A stretch of DNA of 31,123 nucleotides from an uncultured Collinsella sp. (lineage in GTDB: Bacteria > Actinomycetota > Coriobacteriia > Coriobacteriales > Coriobacteriaceae), in contig CAAETU010000011.1 of NCBI GenBank assembly GCA_900759045.1, positions 1-31,123 of the forward strand, given 5' to 3'. Under the pieces are notes generated by a model. The model had not been told where the DNA came from and ran no database searches. It saw nothing but the letters and a program-made list of their open reading frames with translations. How positions within the stretch are numbered: the first letter of the stretch is position 1; each line of letters opens with the position of its first letter. Shown in pieces: positions 14,454-24,015 of the stretch. A program made the position numbers and the translations under genes.

Positions 14454-15995
14454 ATGTCGTTGAATCTGGGCAGCCTGGGCATGGAAGATGCCTCGTTTAA
14501 CTTTGGCGGTTCCTACATCATGGCGCTCGACTGCGGTACCACCTCGGTGCTCGCGACCATCGTCGACGAGTACGGCTGCATCGTCGCCCAGGCGCGTCGT
14601 AGCGTCAAAACCAGCTTCCCGCGCCCCGGCTGGGTGGAGCAGAATCCCACAGAGGTGCTTGCCAGCCAGATCGGCGTGATGATGGAGGTCCAGTTTAAGA
14701 GCGGCATCCATTCCGATCGCATCGCCGCCATCGGTATCTCCAACCAGCGCGAGACCACGGTGGTATGGGACCGCGTGAGCGGCCAGCCTATCTACAACGC
14801 CATCGTGTGGCAGTGTCGCCGCACCGCCTCGACAATCGATAAACTGGTCGAGCAGGGCTGCGAGGAGCTGGTGCGTTCCCGTACCGGCCTTACGCTCGAC
14901 CCGTATTTCTCGGCTTCCAAGGTGCAATGGATTCTCGACAACGTCGACGGCGCGCGCGAGAGCGCGGCGGCGGGCGACCTTATGTTTGGCACCATCGACA
15001 CCTGGCTCATCTATAATCTCACCGGCGGCCAAACCTTCGCCACCGACTACACCAATGCCAGCCGCACAGCGCTCTTCAATATTCATACGCTGGACTGGGA
15101 CGATGACCTGCTGGCGCTCTTTGACGTTCCACGTTCCATGATGCCCGAGGTTCGCTGGAGCTCGGGCGACTACGGCCGCGTTGCGAGCGACATCATGACC
15201 AACATGCCGCCCATCATGGGTGTGGCGGGCGACCAGCAGGCATCGCTGTTCGGTCACTGCTGCTTCCATCCCGGCCAGACCAAAAACACCTATGGCACGG
15301 GCTGCTTTATGCTCATGAATACCGGCGACGAGATCGTCGAATCCAAGAATGGCCTGGTCTCCACCATCGGTATCGCTGCGGACGGCAAGGTCAGCTATGC
15401 GCTCGAGGGTTCTATTTTTGCCGCCGGCTCAACGATGAACTGGCTGCGCGACAACATGGGCGTTATCTCCAACGTATCCGAATCGGCACGGCTCGCCTCC
15501 TCGATCAGCGACAACGAGGGCTGCTACTTCGTTCCCGCTTTCGCGGGCTTGGGTGCACCTTGGTGGGACGCGCACGCCCGCGGCATCGTATGCGGTCTGA
15601 CCGGCGCCTCGACTCGCGCGACCATCGTGCGTGCCGCTTGCGAGTCCATGGCCTATCAGAGCTATGACGTGCTGCGTGCCATGGAGCAGGACGTGGGTCT
15701 TTCGATCGAGCGCCTGTCCGTCGATGGCGGCGCCTCGCGCAACGAGTTCATCATGCAGTTCCAGGCAGACTTGCTGGATATCCCCGTGCTGCAATGTGAG
15801 TCGGTGGAGACCACGGCGATCGGTGCCGCGTATTTGGCAGGCCTTGCGGTTGGGTATTGGGAGGATCTGGAGGAGCTGGAGCAAAACGCCCAGATCGTCA
15901 AGACGTTCCATCCCCATATGTCTGTTGAGCGTCGTGAGCGCAACCTGGACGGTTGGCACGATGCGGTCAAGCGTTCGCTCAGCACCGCACAGTAG
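14454..15995 (+). CDS. glpK: Glycerol kinase
   Basis: A 513-residue FGGY-family kinase converting glycerol and ATP to glycerol 3-phosphate in the cytoplasm. The N-terminal phosphate loop ALDCGTTS lies at 24-31, after about 18 residues beyond the usual start. SNQRETTVVWD, RTGLTLDPYFSASKV, GDQQASLFG, NTYGTGCF and SVDGGASRNEF are standard. Firmicute enzymes have a YHFY segment with the HPr-phosphorylated histidine before GDQQA; here that stretch reads VASDIMTNMPPIMGV and has no histidine, so this control is probably absent. The ATG has an AAAGGTG site. No glpF or glpD gene is adjacent. The gene probably shares a transcript with the upstream sua5-like gene. Confidence 0.95.
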   Translation: MSLNLGSLGMEDASFNFGGSYIMALDCGTTSVLATIVDEYGCIVAQARRSVKTSFPRPGWVEQNPTEVLASQIGVMMEVQFKSGIHSDRIAAIGISNQRETTVVWDRVSGQPIYNAIVWQCRRTASTIDKLVEQGCEELVRSRTGLTLDPYFSASKVQWILDNVDGARESAAAGDLMFGTIDTWLIYNLTGGQTFATDYTNASRTALFNIHTLDWDDDLLALFDVPRSMMPEVRWSSGDYGRVASDIMTNMPPIMGVAGDQQASLFGHCCFHPGQTKNTYGTGCFMLMNTGDEIVESKNGLVSTIGIAADGKVSYALEGSIFAAGSTMNWLRDNMGVISNVSESARLASSISDNEGCYFVPAFAGLGAPWWDAHARGIVCGLTGASTRATIVRAACESMAYQSYDVLRAMEQDVGLSIERLSVDGGASRNEFIMQFQADLLDIPVLQCESVETTAIGAAYLAGLAVGYWEDLEELEQNAQIVKTFHPHMSVERRERNLDGWHDAVKRSLSTAQ

Positions 15996-16115
15996 GGCTG
16001 CGACGGGCACTCGATACAACAAACCGCTAAACTTATGCACGGCGCGCGGCAACAGCACCGCGGCGCGCCATCTCAGCAAGGCCATCTTGCGGCCGCAACG
16101 AAAGGGGCAAGACCC

Positions 16116-16763
16116 ATGACCGTCACCTACGATACGTCCCGCGTGACACTTGTCGATCATCCGCTCGTCCAGCATAAGCTGTCAATCCTGCGCGATAAGT
16201 CGACCGGCACCAACCAGTTCCGCCAGCTCGTGCGCGAGCTCGCGCTTTTTGACGGCTACGAGGCCATGCGCGATCTGCCCATGGAGGATGTCGAAGTCGA
16301 GACTCCCATCACCACCGCCACGTTTAAGCAGCTTGCCGGCAAGAAGCTCGCCATCGTCCCCATCCTGCGTGCAGGTCTTGGCATGGTCGATGGCATCCTC
16401 GACTTGGTACCCTCCGCTCGCGTGGGCCACATCGGTATGGAGCGCGACGAGGTCACCCACGAGCCGCATGAGTATTACTGCAAGATGCCCAAGGATATCG
16501 ATCAGCGCATCTGCCTGGTTGTCGACCCCATGCTCGCCACGGGCGGTTCGGCCGAGATGGCCATCAGCTACCTGCGCGAGCGCGGTGTCAAGGATATCCG
16601 CATGCTGTGTATCGTCGCCGCGCCCGAGGGCCTCAAGTCACTGACCGAAATGGACCCCGACGTACATGTTTATACGTGCGCCATCGACGACCATCTCAAC
16701 GAGGACGCCTACATCGTTCCGGGCCTGGGCGACGCCGGCGACCGCATCTACGGCACGCTGTAA
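16116..16763 (+). CDS. upp: Uracil phosphoribosyltransferase
   Basis: A 215-residue pyrimidine-salvage enzyme that condenses uracil with PRPP to UMP. The PRPP-binding loop is VVDPMLATGGSAEMAI (about 134-149). PILRAGLGMVDGILDLVP, ERDEVTHEPHEYYCKMP and the C-terminal PGLGDAGDRIYGTL (uracil recognition) are all present. The ATG has a GAAAGGGG site; a longer in-frame start within the glpK-upp spacer adds only low-complexity sequence. An upp gene immediately before the ATP synthase operon is a familiar Gram-positive arrangement. A 120-bp spacer with a GC-rich dyad separates it from glpK. Confidence 0.95.
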   Translation: MTVTYDTSRVTLVDHPLVQHKLSILRDKSTGTNQFRQLVRELALFDGYEAMRDLPMEDVEVETPITTATFKQLAGKKLAIVPILRAGLGMVDGILDLVPSARVGHIGMERDEVTHEPHEYYCKMPKDIDQRICLVVDPMLATGGSAEMAISYLRERGVKDIRMLCIVAAPEGLKSLTEMDPDVHVYTCAIDDHLNEDAYIVPGLGDAGDRIYGTL

Positions 16764-16805
16764 TCTCTGGGCCATACCGGCTAACGTCGAAAATACGAAG
16801 AAATG

Positions 16806-16860
16806 GTGCGCGCGGGCGAGCAAAAGACGTCCGCGCGCACTCCTGTTAACGGACGTTTTG
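16806..16860 (+). terminator. Overlapping hairpins after upp
   Basis: Hairpin one pairs GTGCGCGCGG (16806-16815) with CCGCGCGCAC (16831-16840). A second possible stem uses CAAAAGACGTCC (16821-16832) with GGACGTTTTG (16851-16860), with one bulged base. It overlaps the loop and the first two 3'-arm bases of the first. The region may end the upp transcript; the overlap could also allow switching. Confidence 0.5.
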
Positions 16861-16937
16861 CGCTGAGGGGTTCGAAAAAACGTATTACCGTACCTGCGGC
16901 ATAAAGAAGACCTTAAGAAAACGTACAGGTGCGTATT

Positions 16938-16982
16938 AACCGTTTGTTTTACGGTTGTACTTTAGCGATTGGCTCGTACAAT
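16938..16982 (+). promoter_or_regulatory. ATP synthase operon promoter
   Basis: TTGTAC (16955-16960) and TACAAT (16977-16982) are 16 bases apart, about 60 bp before the first gene. A dyad, AACCGT-(7)-ACGGTT (16938-16956), lies just upstream and touches the -35 box, so it is a possible activator or repressor site. Confidence 0.6.
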
Positions 16983-17043
16983 AGTCACCAATGTTTGGCG
17001 GGAACTGTTCTGTGAGGCGTTAAAAAGGAAAGTGAGGACGCCA

Positions 17044-17355
17044 GTGTTTCAGATAGCCGATCTGCTCGCTATCGTTGCAGGCGCCATCGCGGGCGCAATT
17101 GCCTTCCTTCCCTTTGTCTTTACGCTCAAGCCGGTTCTTGACGATAAGCAGAATGCGGACATGCTCAAGGGCATGGTGAGTCTGGCGGTCTCGGCAGTCG
17201 CCCTGCTCGTCTTTACCTTGGTTGTGTTTGCGTTGTTCGGAGAGGCATTTCGCATGTTCCTCCTGGGCGAGGCGATCGGCTTCGTGGCCTTTATGGCCGC
17301 CTGCGCGGTTCGTGTCGCCAAGGCGCTGCGAGATCCTCATGAGGTCGAAAGGTAA
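17044..17355 (+). CDS. Membrane protein in the AtpI position
   Basis: A roughly 103-residue hydrophobic protein with three or four predicted spans: LLAIVAGAIAGAIAFLPFVF, MVSLAVSAVALLVFTLVVFALF and AIGFVAFMAACAV. It is the first gene of the ATP synthase operon, three bases before atpB. This fits the place, size and topology of AtpI, the putative c-ring assembly or Mg2+ carrier protein, but sequence similarity is too weak to name it firmly. I chose the GTG preceded by GTGAGGA. The longer open frame begins with an ATG at 16969 that lies upstream of the promoter's -10 box and so would not be transcribed. Confidence 0.65.
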   Translation: MFQIADLLAIVAGAIAGAIAFLPFVFTLKPVLDDKQNADMLKGMVSLAVSAVALLVFTLVVFALFGEAFRMFLLGEAIGFVAFMAACAVRVAKALRDPHEVER

Positions 17356-17358
17356 GTC

Positions 17359-18162
17359 GTGGAAATTTTTGAAAAGCTGCCTGATGAGATTAATCATCTG
17401 GTCAGCGAGTTCAGCTCCACCCCCGTCGTGGGCGATCTGAGCTGCGGCATCACGCAGTACTCGTTTTGGCTGATCGTCTCCACGATCGTGCTCCTGATCG
17501 TCCTGGCCGTGTTCAAGAAGAAGCAGACCCTGGTTCCCAAGGGCTTCTTCGTCAACGGTTTCGAGTACATCATCGAGTACGTCGAGAACGATATCGGCAA
17601 GGGTGTCGTGGGTGAGAACTGGAAGAAGCACTTCCCGTTCCTGTGCTCGCTTTTCCTGTTCATCCTGATCAATAACATGATCGGCCTGATCCCGGGAATG
17701 AAGCCCGGCACCGGCGCAATCGGCTCCACCGCCGCGCTCGCCATCTTCGCCTTCGTGTACTTCATCTACTACGGATGCAAGGCTCACGGCGTGATCGGCT
17801 ACATCAAGAGCCTCGCCCCGCAGGGCGTGAGCTTCCCGATGAACGTGCTTGTGTGGGTCGTCGAGCTTTTCTCGACCTTCCTGCGCCTCATCACGCTCGC
17901 CGTCCGTCTGTTCTGCAACATGTTCGCAGGACACGTGGTCATGGGCTCGTTCGCCATCATGGCGAGCATGTTCATGCAGCCGCTGCTTCAGCAGGCTTCC
18001 GCGGCCCACGCCGTCGGCGCCCTGCCTTCGCTGGCCTGGCTTGCCATCCTCATCCTGATCTATGCGATCGAGCTTGTGGTCGGCGCCATCCAGGCTTACG
18101 TCTTCACGGTCCTTACCGCCGTGTATGTCTCCGAGGCAGAGGAGGTCGCGGAGGAGGAGTAA
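17359..18162 (+). CDS. atpB: ATP synthase F0 subunit a
   Basis: A 267-residue membrane subunit forming the two proton half-channels against the c-ring. The family core is LRLITLAVRLFCNMFAGH, with the essential arginine at about residue 183, followed by the polar last helices with YAIELVVGAIQAYVFTVLTAVYV. NNMIGLIPG in the first half is also characteristic. The start is GTG with GAAAGGTAAG just upstream, three bases after the preceding stop. The C-terminus ends in an acidic EAEEVAEEE run. A 124-bp spacer with a short GCCGG/CCGGC dyad separates it from atpE, the widest gap within the operon. Confidence 0.96.
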   Translation: MEIFEKLPDEINHLVSEFSSTPVVGDLSCGITQYSFWLIVSTIVLLIVLAVFKKKQTLVPKGFFVNGFEYIIEYVENDIGKGVVGENWKKHFPFLCSLFLFILINNMIGLIPGMKPGTGAIGSTAALAIFAFVYFIYYGCKAHGVIGYIKSLAPQGVSFPMNVLVWVVELFSTFLRLITLAVRLFCNMFAGHVVMGSFAIMASMFMQPLLQQASAAHAVGALPSLAWLAILILIYAIELVVGAIQAYVFTVLTAVYVSEAEEVAEEE

Positions 18163-18286
18163 TCTTCCGTTCGCGCCTTAAAGGTAAGGCAATTCGTTAA
18201 ACCGCCGGTGCCCGTACCCATGGAGCCCGGCAGTTATAAAAAGGTTATCCTGCGTGAAATAAGACACGCACGACAAAGGAGGAATC

Positions 18287-18481
18287 GTGGGAGTTATCGG
18301 TTACGGTCTCGGTGTTATCGGCGCTGGTCTTGCTATCGGCCTGTCTGCTCTGGGTGCTACGGGTGCTATGGCCCGTCAGCCTGAGGTCCAGGGCCGCGTG
18401 TTCACCGTCTTCATCATGGGCTCCGCCTTCGGCGAGGCTCTGGCTCTGATCGGCTTCGTTGTCGCGCTGATCGTTAAATAG
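18287..18481 (+). CDS. atpE: ATP synthase F0 subunit c
   Basis: A 64-residue proteolipid with two helices joined by the polar loop ARQPE (29-33), forming the rotor ring. The ion-binding carboxylate is E50 in GSAFGEALALIG. Na+-type c subunits have Gln in helix one and Ser after the Glu; here these positions are Ile and Ala, so H+ coupling is predicted. It is shorter than the common 70-89 residues because both termini are trimmed. The start is GTG behind a perfect AAAGGAGG site, one of the strongest in the window and consistent with the high copy number of this subunit. Confidence 0.95.
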   Translation: MGVIGYGLGVIGAGLAIGLSALGATGAMARQPEVQGRVFTVFIMGSAFGEALALIGFVVALIVK

Positions 18482-18496
18482 CACGGAGCGTCAAGT

Positions 18497-19099
18497 ATGA
18501 ATCTTTCATCCCAGAAGAGCGCGATCGCACTCTCCGCGTCCGCGGCCGCGCTGCTTATGCCGGTTTCCGCGTTCGCCGAGGACGGCGCTGCCGGTGCGGA
18601 CATCCTCATCCCTAAGATGGCGGAGTTCATCCCGGCGCTTATCGCCTTCCTGATCATCTGGATCGTGCTGGCAAAGGTCGCCCTGCCGGGCATCATGAAA
18701 ACCATGGAGGAGCGCGGCAAGAAGATCGAGGAGAGCCTCGACGAGGCCGAGAAGACCAAGCAGGAGGCCATCGCCAAGCGCTCTGAGTCCGACTCGATCG
18801 TCACCGACGCCCGTCGTCAGGCTGCCGACATCGTTCTCGAGGCCCGTAAGGACGCCGAGTCCGAGCGCGCCCGTATCATCGAGACTGCTCACAAGGAGGC
18901 CGAGGAGATCATCGCCAAGGCCCATACGACCGTCGAGGACGAGCGCAAGTCCATCTACGCCGGTGCCGCGAGCTCCATCGCCGACCTGTCCGTTGCCGTC
19001 GCCACCAAGATCGTGGGCGAGGCACTCGAGGACGAGTCCGAGCAGAAGAAGCTCATCGAGCGCTACATCCAGGAAGCAGGTAGCCTGAATGCCGACTAG
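18497..19099 (+). CDS. atpF: ATP synthase F0 subunit b
   Basis: A 200-residue peripheral-stalk subunit. The membrane anchor is FIPALIAFLIIWIVLAKVAL (44-63), followed by the family's PGI and a long charged helix (about 68-165) that dimerises and reaches F1. It is unusual in carrying about 30 extra N-terminal residues that look like a signal peptide: a polar start with Lys7, a hydrophobic run and an AFA-ED cleavage-type site near residue 27. Cleavage would still leave the N-terminus outside, as normal for b. A GGAGCG site precedes the ATG. The end overlaps atpH by 11 bases, suggesting coupled translation. Confidence 0.94.
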   Translation: MNLSSQKSAIALSASAAALLMPVSAFAEDGAAGADILIPKMAEFIPALIAFLIIWIVLAKVALPGIMKTMEERGKKIEESLDEAEKTKQEAIAKRSESDSIVTDARRQAADIVLEARKDAESERARIIETAHKEAEEIIAKAHTTVEDERKSIYAGAASSIADLSVAVATKIVGEALEDESEQKKLIERYIQEAGSLNAD

Positions 19100-19565
19100 C
19101 CGCTATCAGGACAAGGTACTCGAGACCTACGCGCGCTCCCTTTTGGAAGCCGCCAAGGCCGAGAACCATGTGTTCGAGGACCTCGAGATGATCGAGCGCC
19201 TGGCTAGCGCCAGCCCCGAGATCATCGCCGTGCTCGACACCATGTCCAAGCGCGACCAGCTCGACCTTCTTCCCAAGGTGGCAGCTGCCTTTAAGTATGT
19301 TGCCGAGGAAGACGAGGATGTAGTGGGCGTGACCGTCACCACGGCGATCCCGCTCGACGACGAGCTGCGTCAAACCATCACTAAGAAATGCGAGCAGGAC
19401 TTCGGCCGCAAGGTATTCCTTATCGAGCAGGTCGACCCGTCTATCGTGGGCGGCCTGGTGCTCGAGGCCCGCGGCGAGCGTCGTGACATTTCCGTCAAGA
19501 CGCAGCTGCGCATCGCGCAGGAGACCCTCGCAAACTCTGCTAATTCGTACGGAGGTGAAGCCTAA
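19089..19565 (+). CDS. atpH: ATP synthase F1 subunit delta
   Basis: A 158-residue peripheral-stalk protein linking the top of F1 to subunit b. The N-terminal YARSLLEAAKAENHVFEDLE and the C-terminal DPSIVGGLVLEARGERRDISVKTQL are typical. It is about 20 residues shorter than usual, because the helical N-terminal domain before VVGVTVTTAIPLDDE spans only about 78 residues. Its start lies inside atpF and its TAA overlaps the atpA start, so translation is probably coupled on both sides. No frameshift is visible. Confidence 0.93.
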   Translation: MPTSRYQDKVLETYARSLLEAAKAENHVFEDLEMIERLASASPEIIAVLDTMSKRDQLDLLPKVAAAFKYVAEEDEDVVGVTVTTAIPLDDELRQTITKKCEQDFGRKVFLIEQVDPSIVGGLVLEARGERRDISVKTQLRIAQETLANSANSYGGEA

Positions 19566-21163
19566 TGTCCGAAACCCTCAATGCCCAGGATATCGCCAAG
19601 AAACTGCAGGAGCAGCTCACGAGCCTCTCCGCGACGGTCGATACGCATGAGGTTTCAACGGTCGACGAGGTAGGCGACGGCATCGCGCGCGTCTCCGGCC
19701 TCAAGAGCGCCATGGCAGGCGAGCTTCTGGAGTTCAAGAGCTCCGATACCGGTGAGACCGTCTTCGGCCTTGCCCAGAACCTTGACCGTGACGAGGTCGG
19801 CGCCGTTCTGTTCGGTGCCGTTGACTCCATCAAGGAAGGCGACGAGTGCCGCACCACTGGCCGCATTATGGATATCCCCGTGAGCCGTGCCATGCTCGGT
19901 CGCGTCGTCAATCCGCTCGGCCAGCCCATCGACGGTTTGGGTGACATTGTCGCCACGCACCGTCGTCCTATCGAGTTCAAGGCCCCCGGCGTCATCGACC
20001 GTACCCCGGTGTGCGAGCCGGTTCAGACCGGCCTGTTGGCCATCGACTCCATGGTGCCTATCGGCCGTGGTCAGCGTGAGCTCATCATCGGCGACCGTAA
20101 GACCGGTAAGACCGCCATCGCCATCGACGCTATCCTCAATCAGCGCGGCAAGGGCATGGTCTGCATCTATGTCGCCATCGGCCAGAAGGCCTCCACGGTT
20201 GCCAACATCCGCGAGACCCTCGCTCAGCACGGTGCGCTCGACTACACCATCATCGTTTCGGCCACCGCTGCCGATTCCGCTCCTATGCAGTACATCGCGC
20301 CTATGGCCGGTGCCGCTATCGGCGAGTTCTTTATGTACAACGGCGAGGACGGCAAGCCCGCCAGCGAGACCAACCCCGGCGGCCACGTGCTCGTCATCTA
20401 CGACGACCTGTCCAAGCAGGCTGTGGCCTACCGTCAGATGTCGCTGACGCTGCATCGTCCGCCCGGACGCGAGGCCTATCCTGGCGACATCTTCTACCTG
20501 CACTCTCGTCTGCTCGAGCGTGCCGTCAAGATGTCCAAGAAGAACGGTTACGGCTCCATGACGGCTCTGCCGATCATCGAGACCCAGGACGGCGACGTCT
20601 CGGCCTACATTCCGACCAACGTTATTTCCATTACCGATGGTCAGATCTACCTGCAGTCCGAGCTCTTCTTCCAGGGTCAGCGCCCGGCAGTCGACGTGGG
20701 TATCTCCGTGTCCCGCGTCGGTGGCGATGCACAGACCAAGGCCATGAAGCAGGTCGCCGGCAACCTCCGTCTGGACCTTGCTTCGTACCAGGAGCTCGCC
20801 GGCTTTACGCAGTTCGGCTCCGACCTCGACGAGGCTACTCAGAAGCAGCTGACCCATGGTGCCCGCATGACCGAGCTCCTGAAGCAGCCGCGCTACCAAC
20901 CGTTTGAGGTTGGCGAGCAGATCGTTACGCTGTTTGCCGGCAACGAGGGCTTCCTGGATGACCTGGAGATCGCCGACGTGCTGCCTTTCCGTGCCGAGCT
21001 TATCGAGTATATGGACAACGGCTTTGGCTCGCTGCTCGACAAGGTTCGCGCCAAGAAGATCGACGACGACACCAAGGCCGAGCTCTTGCGTGTCATCGGT
21101 GACTTCAAGCAGCAGTTCATGGCCAAGCACCATGCCGACACGACTGGATCAGAGGAGAACTAA
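19565..21163 (+). CDS. atpA: ATP synthase F1 subunit alpha
   Basis: A 532-residue non-catalytic nucleotide-binding subunit of the F1 hexamer. The P-loop is GDRKTGKT (176-183), with Lys in place of the more usual Gln. ISVSRVGGDAQTKAMK holds the arginine that reaches the beta catalytic site, and RPPGREAYPGDIFYLHSRLLERA is standard. The C-terminal domain ends in a variable acidic tail. The ATG overlaps the atpH stop (TAATG), and GGAGGTGAAG lies within the end of atpH. Codon use is highly biased, as expected for an abundant protein. Confidence 0.97.
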   Translation: MSETLNAQDIAKKLQEQLTSLSATVDTHEVSTVDEVGDGIARVSGLKSAMAGELLEFKSSDTGETVFGLAQNLDRDEVGAVLFGAVDSIKEGDECRTTGRIMDIPVSRAMLGRVVNPLGQPIDGLGDIVATHRRPIEFKAPGVIDRTPVCEPVQTGLLAIDSMVPIGRGQRELIIGDRKTGKTAIAIDAILNQRGKGMVCIYVAIGQKASTVANIRETLAQHGALDYTIIVSATAADSAPMQYIAPMAGAAIGEFFMYNGEDGKPASETNPGGHVLVIYDDLSKQAVAYRQMSLTLHRPPGREAYPGDIFYLHSRLLERAVKMSKKNGYGSMTALPIIETQDGDVSAYIPTNVISITDGQIYLQSELFFQGQRPAVDVGISVSRVGGDAQTKAMKQVAGNLRLDLASYQELAGFTQFGSDLDEATQKQLTHGARMTELLKQPRYQPFEVGEQIVTLFAGNEGFLDDLEIADVLPFRAELIEYMDNGFGSLLDKVRAKKIDDDTKAELLRVIGDFKQQFMAKHHADTTGSEEN

Positions 21164-21168
21164 GCCCT

Positions 21169-22076
21169 ATGGCCAACCTTCGCGACATTAAGAAGCGAAT
21201 CTCCTCGGTTACCACGACCAAGCAGATCACGCGCACGATGGAGATGGTCTCTACAGCCAAGATCCGTCGTGCCCTCGATCGCTCCAAGCAGGCCGAGCCC
21301 TATAAGGAGGCGCTGACCGACGTCATGTTGACGGTCGCCGGCGACGCCTCCTGTTCGGGCACCGATCCCATGCTGCAGAAGCATGAGAGCGTCAAGCATG
21401 GCCTGATTGTCGTTATTGCCTCGGACCGCGGCCTTGCCGGCGGTTTCAATACGACGGTGGAGCGCACAGCCGAAAAGCTCGCCGCTTCTTGGGCGAACGA
21501 CGGCATCGAGTGCGAGATTATCGCGTGTGGGCGCAAACCGGCCACGTATTTCCGTGACCGCGCAAATGTCATCATGCACTTTGAGGGCAATTCCTCCGAG
21601 CCCGATTTCAATCAGGCTCGTATGGTCTCATCTCATATCTGCGATGCATATCGTGCCGGTGAGCTTGACCGTGTCGAGCTTGTCTACCACCACGCCAAGA
21701 ACCGCGTGGATCAGGAGCTTCGCGTCGAGCACTTGCTGCCGCTCGATCCCGAGATGATCGCTATGGCCCACGGTCCGCGTAAGAACGAGACCGACGCCCC
21801 TAAGCGCATCTCGTCCACGTTCGAGTTCGTGCCCTCTCCCGAGCATGTTCTCGGCAAGCTTGTACCGTCTTATATCCTGACGGTCATCTACCAGGCCCTG
21901 ATCGATTCGGCGGCCGCCGAGCAGGGTGCGCGCCGCAAGGCCATGCACTCCGCAACGGAAAACGCCACCGCGATCATCTCGACCCTTACCCGCACGTATA
22001 GTCGCGTGCGCCAGGCTTCGATCACGACCGAGATCAACGAGATCGTCGGCGGAGCCTCAGCATTGGAGGAACAGTA

Positions 22077-22077
<1 letters not shown>
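21169..22077 (+). CDS. atpG: ATP synthase F1 subunit gamma
   Basis: A 302-residue central rotor shaft. The N-terminal helix ANLRDIKKRISSVTTTKQITRTMEMVSTAKIRRA and the C-terminal helix EQGARRKAMHSATENATAII...EINEIVGGASAL pair as the coiled coil inside F1. SDRGLAGGFN is the conserved start of the Rossmann-like middle domain. A GAGGAGAAC site lies in the end of atpA, five bases separate the genes, and the stop overlaps the atpD start. No redox-switch cysteine pair of the plant type is seen. Confidence 0.96.
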
Positions 22078-23531
<1,454 letters not shown>

Positions 23532-23534
23532 GTT

Positions 23535-23927
23535 ATGCGTATCCGCATCGTGTGCCCCGTGAGCCTCGCCTATGAGGGTGACGCTGCGTTTGTGTCGATT
23601 CCGTCTACGGATGGCGAGTTTGGCGTCCTGCCTGCTCACTCCAGCGAAATCTGCACGATCGACCGCGGTTACGTTCGCGTTTCCGATAAGGCCATGGGCA
23701 CTGTCGACCACACGTTTGCCGTGGCCGGCGGCTATGCCCAGGTTGCGGAAGATGTCGTGACCGTCCTCGCCGAGCGCGCTTGCGATTTGGCGACCGTCGA
23801 CGCCGACAAGGTTAAAGCTGATATTCAAGGTTTTGAAGAGAAGCTGGGTAATTTGTCGGAGGATGATGCACGCCGCGCCTACCTCTATAATGAAATCGCA
23901 TGGTGTAAGCTCAAGCTTGCCCAATAG
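23535..23927 (+). CDS. atpC: ATP synthase F1 subunit epsilon
   Basis: A 130-residue rotor subunit that contacts gamma and the c-ring. The N-terminal beta-sandwich shows IPSTDGEFGVLPAHS and VAGGYAQVAEDVVTVLAERA, both family landmarks. A C-terminal helical part (about 95-130) includes DDARRAYLYNEIAWCKLKLA, so an inhibitory two-helix domain appears present. The site before the ATG, GGAGAAGTAGGTT, overlaps the atpD stop. It is the last gene of the operon, followed by a strong terminator. Confidence 0.93.
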   Translation: MRIRIVCPVSLAYEGDAAFVSIPSTDGEFGVLPAHSSEICTIDRGYVRVSDKAMGTVDHTFAVAGGYAQVAEDVVTVLAERACDLATVDADKVKADIQGFEEKLGNLSEDDARRAYLYNEIAWCKLKLAQ

Positions 23928-23964
23928 TCAAACGTTTTAGCGTTCGACCATTTGCGAACACATC

Positions 23965-24002
23965 ATGCCCGGGATGGCCCAGCCACCCCGGGCATGCTTT
24001 TT
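23965..24002 (+). terminator. Intrinsic terminator of the atp operon
   Basis: ATGCCCGGGATGG pairs with CCACCCCGGGCAT around a five-base loop with one mismatch, followed by GCTTTTT. It lies only 14 bases before the murA start codon, so there is no room for a separate murA promoter after it. Confidence 0.9.
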
Positions 24003-24015
24003 GAAAGGGTAGACC

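Noticed and set aside
16868..16885. T-loop-like GGGGTTCGAAAA suggesting a tRNA
   Set aside because: No acceptor stem, anticodon arm or D-arm can be drawn around it.
19655..21133. Very long open frame on the minus strand opposite atpA (492 codons)
   Set aside because: It is a shadow of a highly biased GC-rich gene; it has no family sequence and lies fully opposite a certain gene. Similar antisense frames opposite the ABC transporter, glpK, murA and pepT were rejected for the same reason.
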